This document shows positions 23,690 through 31,637 of a DNA stretch of 64,000 nt, piece by piece. The notes beneath the pieces are model-generated. The model was not told the DNA's origin. It searched no databases and saw nothing but the letters and a program-made list of their open reading frames with translations. The stretch covers positions 1 through 64,000 of the forward strand of contig SCVN01000001.1 of assembly GCA_004296885.1 (NCBI GenBank), read 5' to 3'. The translations under genes were made by a program, and so were the position numbers. Positions within the stretch are counted from its first letter, which is position 1; each line of letters starts with the position of its first letter. This DNA comes from Nitrospirota bacterium. GTDB lineage: Bacteria > Nitrospirota > Nitrospiria > Nitrospirales > Nitrospiraceae.

Positions 23690-23924
23690 TTAGAGATCCG
23701 AAGCGTTCTTGTCTTTGATTTCATCCCAGTTCTTCTCCGCTTTCTTGATGTAGCCGGGAATGTCTTTCTCCCACTTCTGTTGAATGCCTTTGTCCAGATT
23801 CAGATAGAGTTTGCCCTCAACGATTTTCCACACCTCGGGATCAACCACAAACTTCTTGCCCAAGGCCACGCCGTAAGCACAATACCCGCCAGCGTGGCAA
23901 GTTGAATTTCTGTTTCAGCGTCAT
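23690..23924 (-). pseudogene. YHS-domain protein remnant (N-terminally deleted)
   Basis: On the minus strand a good SD (AGGAG) and ATG 23924 start MTLKQKFN, but the frame then leaves the gene. In the adjacent frame from 23896 the sequence reads HAGGYCAYGVALGKKFVVD, then PEVWKIVEGKLYLN, QKWEKDIPGYIKKAEKNW and ends at 23690. This is the C-terminal half of YHS-domain proteins with their GYCAYG and KLYLN signatures. Joining needs one base removed, and about 60 residues of the normal protein are missing. It appears to be a deletion remnant; the intact version may be elsewhere. Confidence 0.8.
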
Positions 23925-24091
23925 GGAACTCCTCCTGGTTATTGGTTGTTTTGGTGCCTCCGCTGCGATGGCCGAGGCACGATCAAGGTTGCTGACGTTA
24001 CGGCCTACGTGGCCGGTCCGGAATGCTGTCTGCCGCGAAGCAATGCCCATGAAGACCCTCCCATTGTTAGGATAAGACGCGAAATATGGAT

Positions 24092-24161
24092 AACCATCTA
24101 AATGTATATTTGACGGTTATACTATTTCTCAGCTAACCTGTCAAGAGATGTTTAGACGGTT
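24092..24161. promoter_or_regulatory. two tandem 27-bp dyads upstream of the CGNR regulator
   Basis: Dyad 1 (24092-24118) has arms AACCATCTAAAT and ATTTGACGGTT; dyad 2 (24135-24161) has arms AACCTGTC and GACGGTT. Both are 27 bp long and start 43 bp apart, about four helical turns. TATACT (24118-24123), or TTGACG with TAACCT, lies between and in them, so a repressor at these sites would cover the promoter. They precede the gene start at 24188 and look like an autoregulated operator. Confidence 0.6.
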
Positions 24162-24187
24162 TTCTTTTTAAGCAGGGACATCAGGAG

Positions 24188-24802
24188 ATGGAGCGGAACC
24201 GATCAGGGCAGCCGTTTCTGTTCGTGGGCAACCATCTGTGTCTGGATTTCATCAACACGCAGATGATCGTGCAAGGGCAACGGACGGATCTTCTGAAGGA
24301 GTGGACGGACCTGCTTGCTTGGCTGGTCCGGGCGAAGCTGCTGAGTGTGGGCGAGGGGAAGGAAACGGTGGCGCGGCTGGATCGTGCCGAGGGGGAGCTG
24401 CTGCTACACGAGGCGAAGATGTTCCGAACGGTTCTGCGCGAGATGGCGGAGCGGATTGTTGCCGGCAAGCCGATCACCCGATCGACGGTCGAGGCGATCA
24501 ACAAGCTGCTCAGCCAGCGCCCAGGCTATCCGCAACTCATCCGCACCAACGGTCGCTTTGGACGTCGGTTTCATTCGGAAACGTCTGGCGCAACCCAACT
24601 GCTCGTACCTCTTGCCGAGGCCGCAAGCGAGCTACTCTGTGCTGGCGCCCTGTCCCTTGTGAAGAAATGCCGGAACGACGCCTGCATCCTCTATTTTTAC
24701 GATACAACAAAAAATCACGCCCGTCAGTGGTGCAGCATGGGCCTTTGCGGCAACCGCATGAAGGTCGCTGCGCACTACAATCGACATCGAGCAAAATCGT
24801 AG
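24188..24802 (+). CDS. CGNR zinc-finger regulator (ABATE domain)
   Basis: A 204-residue protein with the N-terminal ABATE domain (FVGNHLCLDFINTQ, LLAWLVRAKLL) and the C-terminal CGNR zinc finger: CRNDACILYFYDTTKNHARQWCSMGLCGNRMKV. Both are typical of the DUF1470 family, predicted stress-related transcriptional regulators. The zinc-finger cysteines are present. The start ATG at 24188 is directly after AGGAG, and an AGGGA stands 12 bases further up. Two inverted operator-like dyads lie just before it, so autoregulation is likely. It is divergent from the broken YHS and DsrE genes, which may be its former targets. Confidence 0.85.
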   Translation: MERNRSGQPFLFVGNHLCLDFINTQMIVQGQRTDLLKEWTDLLAWLVRAKLLSVGEGKETVARLDRAEGELLLHEAKMFRTVLREMAERIVAGKPITRSTVEAINKLLSQRPGYPQLIRTNGRFGRRFHSETSGATQLLVPLAEAASELLCAGALSLVKKCRNDACILYFYDTTKNHARQWCSMGLCGNRMKVAAHYNRHRAKS

Positions 24803-24953
24803 ATTCGGTGTGACCGCGGACTGGCGGGGCTATCGGCCCGTGTGGAGCTCCCACCGGATGCTTAACTGTCCTGATCTTCCGTATAGCTCTGCTCGATCGC
24901 TCATGAGACGGCCCCTTGAGTGGCCCGATCAGCGGGGCCGACCCTATGCCTGG

Positions 24954-26030
24954 CTAACTGAACATGTCATAGGTATCGATCTGTTTGATCGACCAGAATA
25001 CGGCCTCCTTGAGCTTCTTTAGCATCACGTTGTCCGGATCGCGTATGTGCTGGAGCTTCTTGTCCAACGCCTTCAGCGGCTCTTCCGCCCGCTTGTCCGG
25101 AAGTTTGCCCAGCGACCAGGCTACTTCGATTTGCACCCGGATATCGATGCCCGGCGCATCCAGCATCTGTAGCAGCGGCGGAATGATGCGCGGATCTCCG
25201 TGCAGGCTGCCGACGTGTCCGAGTCCCTTGGCGGCTGCGGCCTGCAGCTCCGGATCCTTCGAGGTCTTCAGGATGTCGATGAGGATGGGAATCCCATCCT
25301 TGCCGATGCTGCCCATGGCCTCAGCGGCCTGGCCGGCCAGATTTTTGTCTTTGAGGGCTTCCTTGAGCCTCGGCATGGCCTCGTCCGCCAGCATCTCGCC
25401 GAGGAGGGAGATGATTTTCAGCTTGCGCAACTGGTTCGTGCCGGAGGCGTCCATGAGCTTCAGCAGTCGGTCGGCCTGCCCCCATTCGGCCGCGAGGAGC
25501 ACCGGGAAGTCATATTGATCGAGCCGCTCCTTCAGTTTGGCCATGGTGTAGGCTCCCGGATCGCCGGCATTGGCCTGCTGGGCCGCCACCGCCGCATCCT
25601 CGAAGTCGGTCCGGACTTCCTTCTGCCACTTGATCTTGGCGCCTCCCAGGATATAGGTGAGCTGGCAGGCCGGGCCCTTCCAGGTCCGCGAGGGGGAGTC
25701 GGGCAGGTCGGCATCGCTGCCCATGGTGCTGGTCCCTTCCCAGGTCTTGCGCTGTTCGCACTTGACCTTGAACACGACATCGTGGGGCTTGGCTTCGCTC
25801 GTTTCGACGGTATACCCCACGTCGGCCATGTGACGCACCACCGCTTCGGTGAGCGGCGCGGCGTCGATCGGCCCCTTGTCGGTGAGAGCCAGGACTTCCA
25901 CGAGGACCGTCTGGGCTTTCGCCAATTGCTCTTTTTGTTCCTGGGTAAAGTATTCGCGGGAGGCCCAGCTCGTGCCGGCCGAACTCCCGAGTAGCAGGGT
26001 CGCCGCAATGATCACCCATCCCCGTGTCAT
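24954..26030 (-). CDS. exported HEAT-repeat protein
   Basis: A 358-residue protein with a signal peptide (MTRGWVIIAATLLLGSSAGTSWA). Residues 25-190 are a unique region with two cysteines (KCEQRKTWEG, GPACQLTYILGG), followed by HEAT/PBS-type helical repeats from about residue 215: LLKLMDASGTNQLRKLKIISLLGEM, MPRLKEALKDKNLAGQAAEAMGSIG, IPILIDILKTSKDPELQAAAAKGLGHVG. Such repeats are protein-binding scaffolds. The start at 26030 is supported by GGAGGGTGACC upstream and by the signal peptide; the longer frame to 26195 has no such features. It is divergent from the tRNA-Leu promoter. Confidence 0.8.
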   Translation of the reverse strand: MTRGWVIIAATLLLGSSAGTSWASREYFTQEQKEQLAKAQTVLVEVLALTDKGPIDAAPLTEAVVRHMADVGYTVETSEAKPHDVVFKVKCEQRKTWEGTSTMGSDADLPDSPSRTWKGPACQLTYILGGAKIKWQKEVRTDFEDAAVAAQQANAGDPGAYTMAKLKERLDQYDFPVLLAAEWGQADRLLKLMDASGTNQLRKLKIISLLGEMLADEAMPRLKEALKDKNLAGQAAEAMGSIGKDGIPILIDILKTSKDPELQAAAAKGLGHVGSLHGDPRIIPPLLQMLDAPGIDIRVQIEVAWSLGKLPDKRAEEPLKALDKKLQHIRDPDNVMLKKLKEAVFWSIKQIDTYDMFS

Positions 26031-26166
26031 GGTCACCCTCCTCTCGGCCTTTCGACGGAAGGCGTTCTTGCTCGGCGTTCGGTCCGCCGGATAGCCATAG
26101 TATACCCCTCGTCCCGGGCTTGCACCAGCGACACTGGAGCGTTCCTGTCGAGAACGGTGCGACCTG

Positions 26167-26196
26167 TTGACAGTGCACCGCCATGCCCTGTACAAC
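26167..26196 (+). promoter_or_regulatory. putative promoter of tRNA-Leu
   Basis: TTGACA (26167-26172) and TACAAC (26191-26196), spacer 18 bp. The tRNA begins about 95 bases after the -10 box, so the primary transcript would carry a leader of roughly 85-90 nt. Confidence 0.5.
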
Positions 26197-26290
26197 GATA
26201 GCCGAGCGAGGGCTGGAGGCCGATGGAAACCCTCAACGAGCCCACGCGCCCCGTCGAAATCCTGAGACCGTGCCTTCCGACCAACCGGGC

Positions 26291-26373
26291 GCGAGAGTGG
26301 CGGAACTGGCAGACGCGCGAGACTTAGGATCTCGTGGGAAACCGTGGGGGTTCAAGTCCCCCCTCTCGCACCA
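26291..26373 (+). tRNA. tRNA-Leu (TAG)
   Basis: An 83-nt class II tRNA. Acceptor GCGAGAG pairs with CTCTCGC; discriminator A and encoded CCA (26371-26373). The anticodon stem-loop is CGAGA-CTTAGGA-TCTCG with anticodon TAG. Variable arm TGGGAAACC; T-loop GGTTCAAGTCC. Two covarying-stem repeats follow at once. Confidence 0.95.
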
Positions 26374-26379
26374 TAACCA

Positions 26380-26450
26380 AGCTTCGCTTGAGCCGTCGCC
26401 TCTTCATCGGTTTTTCGTAATTGCGGCGACGGAGAAACCCCTCAAGTGTT
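26380..26450 (+). repeat. covarying-stem repeat, copy R6
   Basis: Starts 7 bases after tRNA-Leu: flank GCTTCGCTTGAG, perfect stem CCGTCGCC (26393-26400) with GGCGACGG (26425-26432), loop with TTTTTCGTAATT, and tail AGAAACCCCTCAAGTGTT. Here CTTGAG and CTCAAG can also pair as an outer helix. Confidence 0.75.
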
Positions 26451-26468
26451 CTTGATGGTTTGCGATAC

Positions 26469-26540
26469 ACGCTTGCGAGTACCGGCGGCTATTCAGCGTT
26501 TTTAAGAAACTGAGGCCGCGGGATAAACACCTCAAGTGTT
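26469..26540 (+). repeat. covarying-stem repeat, copy R7
   Basis: Flank ACGCTTGCGAGTA, stem CCGGCGGC (26482-26489) with GCCGCGGG (26515-26522), 7 of 8 pairs, loop with GTTTTTAAG, and tail ATAAACACCTCAAGTGTTTTT. The tail matches R6 and R5 at AAACACCTCAAGTG. Confidence 0.65.
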
Positions 26541-26604
26541 TTTGGCCCATACTTGAAAGCAATCTTGCTTACATAAGTCCACCCATCACCAAGGCCTGTC
26601 ATCC

Positions 26605-27927
26605 ATGAAAGTCGATGTCACTGAACTCGGCCCTGTCAAACGGGCGTTGAAGATCGAGGTCCCCTCCCAGGATGTGAATAAGCAGTTCGCCCTGGCCTAC
26701 GCGGAGTTGAACAAGCAGGTGCGCATCCCTGGCTTCCGTCCGGGCAAAGCCCCTCTGGCCATGCTGGAAAAACGCTACGCCAAGGAAGTCGAGGAGGACG
26801 TGATCCGCCGGCTGGTGCCGGACTACTATGAGCGGGCCGTCCGGGAATCGGGGATCGTGCCGGTCCTCGTGGAGATCCCGCCGCTCGAGCGCGTGAAAAT
26901 CAAGAAAGACGCCGCCTTTTCGTTCACGGCCACGGTCGAAATCAAGCCAAAGATCGAGTTGCGCGACTATAAAGCACCCAACCCGATCTCGCTCAAGCCG
27001 GACAAGCGCACCGTCACGGACGAGCAAGTCACCGGCACGCTCGAAGTCCTGCGCGAGCGGCAGGCGCAACTCGAGGCCGCACCGGCCGACACGGCTCTGG
27101 CCGAAGGGGACTATGCCGTCCTGGACGTGGAGGGATTCCTGGATCAGGCGCCGGTGGAAGGCGCCAAGCAAGCCGGGCAACTTCACAAAGTCGGCTCCAA
27201 TGCGCCGATCCTGGGCATTGAAGTGGACGCGGCACTCGTGGGGAAGAAAGAAGGAGATCTCGTCGAGATTCCGCAGCCCTATCCGGCATCCCATCCGGAC
27301 CAGCGGTTGGCCGGGAAGACGGTCGTGTATCGGGCCACGGTCACGGCGGTGAAGCGGAAGAAGCTCCCCGTCCTGGACGACGAATTCGCGAAAGATTGCG
27401 GCCCCTATGCCTCGATGGCCGAGCTCACGGACAAACTCCGGGCCGAAATGGAAAAAGCGCTCAAGAAAGACATCGAAGATACCTATAAAGATACGATCCT
27501 GAAGCGGTTGGAGGAAACCCACCACTTCGATCTCCCGGATACGCTGGTGGAACGGGAGCTGGAAGCGATCGTTCGCCAGCAGATGCAGGCCCGGCAACGG
27601 CAGAAGGGCCAGCCTGTATCGCCGGACCCGGTCGTGCGCCAGGAGGAAATCCGGAAAGCGCGGGAAGAGCACAAGGCCGAGGCGATGCGCCGGGTCAAGG
27701 TCGGGTTGGTGCTGGAGGCGATCGCCGACAAAGAAGGGCTGAAGGTCGAGCAGGAGGACATCCAGAACGAGCTCCTGCGGCTGAGCCAGGAGCTGCGGAT
27801 GGCGCCGGAGGAACTGGGCCGCCTGATCCAGTCCGGCGGGCAGGATTCCATCGACGAGCTCAGAGCCCGCATCCTGGCCGACAAGGCGCTGGATTTTGTG
27901 TTCCGCCACTCGGTCATTCAAGGGTAA
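26605..27927 (+). CDS. tig: trigger factor
   Basis: Trigger factor is the ribosome-bound chaperone and prolyl isomerase. The 440-residue protein has the N-terminal ribosome-binding domain with VRIPGFRPGKAPLAM (the GFRxGK-type signature near residue 45), the FKBP-type PPIase domain (residues 160-250: GDYAVLDVEGFLDQAPVEG, AALVGKKEGD), and the helical C-terminal chaperone arm. It stands first in the tig-clpP-clpX order found in many bacteria, with a 205-bp gap before clpP. That gap shows no gene and a weak inverted repeat of GACCGTCC type. Confidence 0.95.
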   Translation: MKVDVTELGPVKRALKIEVPSQDVNKQFALAYAELNKQVRIPGFRPGKAPLAMLEKRYAKEVEEDVIRRLVPDYYERAVRESGIVPVLVEIPPLERVKIKKDAAFSFTATVEIKPKIELRDYKAPNPISLKPDKRTVTDEQVTGTLEVLRERQAQLEAAPADTALAEGDYAVLDVEGFLDQAPVEGAKQAGQLHKVGSNAPILGIEVDAALVGKKEGDLVEIPQPYPASHPDQRLAGKTVVYRATVTAVKRKKLPVLDDEFAKDCGPYASMAELTDKLRAEMEKALKKDIEDTYKDTILKRLEETHHFDLPDTLVERELEAIVRQQMQARQRQKGQPVSPDPVVRQEEIRKAREEHKAEAMRRVKVGLVLEAIADKEGLKVEQEDIQNELLRLSQELRMAPEELGRLIQSGGQDSIDELRARILADKALDFVFRHSVIQG

Positions 27928-28132
27928 GGGGGAACGTGGCGCCTGACCGTCCCCGCTGCTCGCGCAACGCGCGGCCTCGGAAGGCCCTCGTTGGACACGC
28001 GCATGAAGGGACCGTCAGGCCACCTCGCGGAAGAGAAGTGAGTGATAAGGAAAGACGGCGGACGGCAGCCGTGCGGGGAAAATGTGATAAGATGGGCCCT
28101 GTGAGTAACCGGAACAGAAAGGACAGAGTGCT

Positions 28133-28768
28133 ATGTTAGTGCCGATCGTCATCGAGCAGACCAACCGCGGCGAGCGCGCCTACGACATTTACTCACGCCT
28201 GCTCAAAGACCGAATCATCTTCCTGGGCGCGCCGATCGACGACATCTTCGCCAACCTCATCATCGCGCAGTTGTTGTTCCTGGAGGCGGAGGACCCGGAA
28301 AAGGACATCAATCTCTATATCAATTCGCCCGGCGGGAGCGTCACGGCCGGCATGGGCATCTACGACACGATGCAATACGTGAAGCCGCCGATCAACACGA
28401 TCTGCCTGGGCCAGGCGGCCAGCATGGGCGCGCTGCTGCTGGCGGCCGGGACGAAAGGCAAGCGTTTCGCCCTGCCCAATGCCCGGGTGATGATCCACCA
28501 GCCGATGGGGGGCTACCAGGGACAGGCCACGGAAATCGACATCCATGCGCGGGAAATCCTCAAGATTCGGGAGCGATTGAACGAAATATTAGCCAAGCAC
28601 ACGGGCCAGCCCCTGGACAAGATCGCCCTGGACACGGAGCGGGATTATTTTCTGTCGGCCGACGAGGCCAAACGGTACGGATTGATCGACGAAGTCATTT
28701 CGCGTCCGCCGAAGGCAATCAAAGAGCCCGGCAAGGACCAGGGCAAGGACGGCGCGAAGGACAAGTAG
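28133..28768 (+). CDS. clpP: ATP-dependent Clp protease proteolytic subunit
   Basis: ClpP is the serine peptidase of the ClpXP complex. The 211-residue protein starts [24 protein letters not shown], has the Ser loop [14 protein letters not shown] (Ser98 region), the His in [12 protein letters not shown] and the Asp in [14 protein letters not shown], so the triad is complete. The C terminus is a charged tail ([18 protein letters not shown]). An AGGACAG site precedes the ATG. It is separated from clpX by 33 bp and the two are probably co-transcribed. Confidence 0.96.
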   Translation: MLVPIVIEQTNRGERAYDIYSRLLKDRIIFLGAPIDDIFANLIIAQLLFLEAEDPEKDINLYINSPGGSVTAGMGIYDTMQYVKPPINTICLGQAASMGALLLAAGTKGKRFALPNARVMIHQPMGGYQGQATEIDIHAREILKIRERLNEILAKHTGQPLDKIALDTERDYFLSADEAKRYGLIDEVISRPPKAIKEPGKDQGKDGAKDK

Positions 28769-28801
28769 CGGCACAGAGGCGTTCCCCGGGAGGGAGACAG
28801 C

Positions 28802-30052
28802 ATGCCCAAGCAGGAAAAGACGGACCGGCACCTCCGCTGTTCGTTCTGCGGCAAGAGCCGGGATGAAGTGCGCAAACTCATCGCCGGCCCAACCGTCTAC
28901 ATCTGCGATGAATGCGTGAACCTCTGCAACGACATCATCGCGGAGGATTGGGAAGAGGCCAAGGAAGAAATCACCTCCAAGCTCCGGAAGCCCGCCGAGA
29001 TCAAGCACCACCTGGACCAGTACGTGATCGGGCAGGACCGGGCCAAGAAGATTCTCTCGGTGGCCGTTCACAACCACTACAAGCGCATCTCCGCCAGCGA
29101 GGTCGACGAGGTCGAGCTCCAGAAGGGCAACATCCTGATGATCGGGCCGACCGGCACGGGCAAGACCCTGCTGGCGCAGACCCTGGCCCGCTATCTGGAC
29201 GTACCGTTCACGCTGGCGGACGCCACCACGCTGACCGAGGCCGGCTACGTCGGCGAGGACGTGGAGAACATCATCCTCAAGCTCCTGCAGGCTTCCGACT
29301 ACGACGTGGAACGGGCCGAGCGGGGCATCGTGTATATCGACGAGATCGACAAAATCAGCCGCAAGAGCGACAGCCCGTCGATCACCCGCGACGTGTCGGG
29401 CGAGGGCGTGCAACAGGCCCTGCTCAAATTGATCGAGGGCACCGTGGCCAACGTCCCGCCTCAGGGCGGCCGCAAGCATCCCCACCAGGAATTCATCCAG
29501 GTGGACACGAGCAACATCCTGTTCATCTGCGGCGGGGCCTTCGTGGGGCTGGAAGATCTCGTCGAGCAGCGGTTGAACCAGAAGTCCATGGGATTCGGCG
29601 CCGACGTGCGAGGCAAGAGCGAGAGCCGCCTCGGCGAGATGTTGGCGCGGGTGCAGCCGGAGGACCTCCTGAAGTACGGATTGATCCCGGAGTTCATCGG
29701 CCGCCTGCCGGTGGTCGCGACACTGGAGGAACTGGACGAGAAGGCGTTGATCCGCATTCTCACCGAACCGCGCAACGCGCTCACCAAACAGTACGAGAAG
29801 CTGATGTCCTTCGAGAAGGTCAAGCTCAAGTTCACCGAGGGGGCGTTGGGCGCCATCGCCCGCAAGGCCTACACACAGAAGACCGGCGCCCGCGGCCTGC
29901 GCGCGATCCTGGAAGAGGTCATGCTGGAAGTCATGTACGACGTGCCGTCGCAAAAACAGATCAAGGAAATCGTCATCACCGAGGAAGTGATCCACGGCAA
30001 GTGCGTGCCGATTCGGATCTTCGAGCAAGACAAGGAAATGAAGAGCGCGTAA
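28802..30052 (+). CDS. clpX: ATP-dependent Clp protease ATPase subunit ClpX
   Basis: ClpX unfolds substrates for ClpP. The 416-residue protein has the N-terminal C4 zinc-binding domain ([18 protein letters not shown], then CDECV), Walker [11 protein letters not shown] near residue 117, the pore-1 loop GYVGEDV, Walker [10 protein letters not shown], the [22 protein letters not shown] sensor region, a GF-type helix and the C-terminal EITDLRD-like end. All residues of the family are in place. A 13-bp stem-loop follows at 30087 and ends the tig-clpP-clpX block. Confidence 0.96.
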   Translation: MPKQEKTDRHLRCSFCGKSRDEVRKLIAGPTVYICDECVNLCNDIIAEDWEEAKEEITSKLRKPAEIKHHLDQYVIGQDRAKKILSVAVHNHYKRISASEVDEVELQKGNILMIGPTGTGKTLLAQTLARYLDVPFTLADATTLTEAGYVGEDVENIILKLLQASDYDVERAERGIVYIDEIDKISRKSDSPSITRDVSGEGVQQALLKLIEGTVANVPPQGGRKHPHQEFIQVDTSNILFICGGAFVGLEDLVEQRLNQKSMGFGADVRGKSESRLGEMLARVQPEDLLKYGLIPEFIGRLPVVATLEELDEKALIRILTEPRNALTKQYEKLMSFEKVKLKFTEGALGAIARKAYTQKTGARGLRAILEEVMLEVMYDVPSQKQIKEIVITEEVIHGKCVPIRIFEQDKEMKSA

Positions 30053-30086
30053 CGCCGGCCTTGCGCGCGATCACCAGTACAACATG

Positions 30087-30117
30087 CGGGGCGCCTCGGT
30101 GATGCCGAGGCGCCCCG
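30087..30117. terminator. stem-loop terminator-like structure after clpX
   Basis: A 13-bp perfect stem CGGGGCGCCTCGG / CCGAGGCGCCCCG with loop TGATG. Only a weak T-run (GCCGTTTGG) follows, so it may be a poor intrinsic terminator or an RNA 3'-end stabiliser. Confidence 0.7.
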
Positions 30118-30154
30118 TGCCGTTTGGCCACCCACGTACAAACTGCAAGAGCGC

Positions 30155-30183
30155 TTGGACAATCGGGCAACCTGCGCTAGACT
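30155..30183 (+). promoter_or_regulatory. putative promoter of the PilZ gene (leaderless)
   Basis: TTGGAC (30155-30160) and TAGACT (30178-30183), spacer 17 bp. The PilZ gene ATG (30190) is six bases after the -10 box with no SD, as for rimO and the Sel1 gene. The -35 match is weak, the -10 match is the same as at the tRNA-Val promoter. Confidence 0.5.
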
Positions 30184-30189
30184 ACCCTT

Positions 30190-30735
30190 ATGGGCAAAGG
30201 TGAAAAACGGGATCGCCTGACGCTTCCGGTCACCGTCACGGAGGCGCACAGGGGAAAGACGCTGGACGTGGACTGCGCGCAGGAGACCATCATCCTGCGC
30301 GATCCCGCCGGCGAACCACTGGGAACCGTGACCTGGCAGGCGGTGATCGAGCAGATCTGCGCCGCCACGATCCAGCGTCCGCCCGAACAGATGCGGGCTC
30401 AGCCGCGCGTGTCGTTTCTTTCCAAAGTGCGCTATGGGACGCCTGGCAGCCGGCCGGCCGAAAGCCGCGCCACGGGGATCGGCGGGGGCGGCTTGTTCAT
30501 CGAGAGCACCGCCCCACTGCCGGTCGGCACGGATCTCGAATTGGAATTCACGCTGCCCGAGCGACCGGCCCAATGGCTGAAGGCCCGTGGCATCGTCGTG
30601 TGGGTATGCCCCAAGGCGGACCAGTACACGTTTTCCCCCGGCATGGGAATCCGCTTTACCAAGATCGCCGATGAGGCGCGAGGCTTGGTGCTCGCGCTGG
30701 TCGAGTCGTTGCGCCGGCGGCCGCTTGCTGACTGA
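30190..30735 (+). CDS. PilZ-domain protein
   Basis: A 181-residue soluble protein. Residues 1-80 form a beta-rich region (RLTLPVTVTEAHRGKTLDVDCAQ, IILRDPAGEPLGTVTW), the rest is a PilZ-like domain (RVSFLSKVRYG, then GGGLFIESTAPLPVGTDLELEFTLPE and RGIVVWVCPKADQYTFSPGMGIRFTKI). The usual cyclic-di-GMP motif RxxxR at the domain entry appears only as a weak form (MRAQPRVSF), so binding is uncertain. PilZ domains connect second-messenger signals to motility or polysaccharide output. The gene is likely leaderless. It is followed by the FGE-like gene after 104 bp. Confidence 0.75.
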   Translation: MGKGEKRDRLTLPVTVTEAHRGKTLDVDCAQETIILRDPAGEPLGTVTWQAVIEQICAATIQRPPEQMRAQPRVSFLSKVRYGTPGSRPAESRATGIGGGGLFIESTAPLPVGTDLELEFTLPERPAQWLKARGIVVWVCPKADQYTFSPGMGIRFTKIADEARGLVLALVESLRRRPLAD

Positions 30736-30764
30736 CGGGACCGGCGCAAGCCGACCCGCTCGCC

Positions 30765-30793
30765 TTGCTTTTCCGTCCGAAGCTGGATAGGCT
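30765..30793 (+). promoter_or_regulatory. putative promoter of the FGE-like gene
   Basis: TTGCTT (30765-30770) and TAGGCT (30788-30793), spacer 17 bp; leader of about 40 nt to ATG 30840 with SD GGGAGAGG. Confidence 0.4.
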
Positions 30794-30839
30794 CTCGTCT
30801 CACGCCCTAGCCATGAGACACAACCCCGGGAGAGGTGCG

Positions 30840-31616
30840 ATGCGACCGTTCCTACTGTCGGCCCTGATCTGGTGGTTCGCCGTCGCTTCGACGGCGAACG
30901 CCGAGACGCCGTACCACGTCACCGGCCAGGACGGAGCCCCGATGGTGCTGGTTCCGGCCGGCGAATTCACGATGGGCAGCAACGAAGTCGACGACGAACA
31001 GCCGATTCACCACGTCCATCTGGACGCCTTCTATATGGACCGGTTTGAAGTGACGACATCGCGGTATGCATCGTTCCTCACAGCAACCCAGTTGGCGCCA
31101 CCCCGCCACTGGAACGAAGTGCGTCTTCCCCAGGACGGCGAACGACCGGTCATCGGCGTGACCTGGTTCATGGCCGATGACTATTGCCGTTGGGCCGGCA
31201 AGCGTCTTCCGACCGAAGCCGAATGGGAGAAAGCGGCCAGGGGGACCGACGGACGGGTCTATCCCTGGGGCAACGAGGAGCCGACCGACGACCGCGGTAA
31301 TTTCGGCAAGCCTCGTTGGGCCGGCTATGACACGGTGGCCCCCGTGGGCAATTTCAAGGCCGGCAACAGCCCGTACGGGATTGCGGACATGGCGGGCAAT
31401 GTCTGGGAATGGGTGGCGGATTGGTATGCGGCGGACTACTATCGGACCAGCCCGTCCAAGAATCCGACGGGCCCCCCGCACGGAGAATCCCGCGGGTTTC
31501 GCGGGGGCGGGTGGAACTACGAGGGGTTGCTCGCGCGCGCGGCGGACCGGAACCATGACGACCCGACCGCAGGAATCAGCTCCTACGGATTCCGCTGCGT
31601 CAAGGACGCACCATAG
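30840..31616 (+). CDS. exported formylglycine-generating-enzyme-like (SUMF1) protein
   Basis: A 258-residue protein with a signal peptide (MRPFLLSALIWWFAVASTANA). The SUMF1/FGE-sulfatase fold is clear: MVLVPAGEFTMGSNEVDDEQP, FYMDRFEVTTSRYASFL, PVIGVTWFMADDYCRWAGKRLPTEAEWEKAARG, YPWGNEEPTDDRGNF, SPYGIADMAGNVWEWVADWY and the C-terminal SYGFRCVKD. The two cysteines of true FGE (near the C terminus) are reduced to one, so sulfatase activation is uncertain; many exported members serve as binding modules. Start chosen at 30840 for its SD GGGAGAGG and signal peptide. Confidence 0.85.
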   Translation: MRPFLLSALIWWFAVASTANAETPYHVTGQDGAPMVLVPAGEFTMGSNEVDDEQPIHHVHLDAFYMDRFEVTTSRYASFLTATQLAPPRHWNEVRLPQDGERPVIGVTWFMADDYCRWAGKRLPTEAEWEKAARGTDGRVYPWGNEEPTDDRGNFGKPRWAGYDTVAPVGNFKAGNSPYGIADMAGNVWEWVADWYAADYYRTSPSKNPTGPPHGESRGFRGGGWNYEGLLARAADRNHDDPTAGISSYGFRCVKDAP

Positions 31617-31637
31617 CCGACAGGAGGAGGGGCCGTC

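Noticed and set aside
23642-23905. An 87-residue plus-strand frame between DsrE and the CGNR gene
   Set aside because: The minus strand carries a clear YHS-domain remnant there (GGYCAYG, KLYLN), so the plus frame is its shadow.
27928-28132. Attenuator or small gene in the tig-clpP gap
   Set aside because: A weak inverted repeat of GACCGTCC type is present, but mismatches and a long loop make it unconvincing; the short frame there has no SD.
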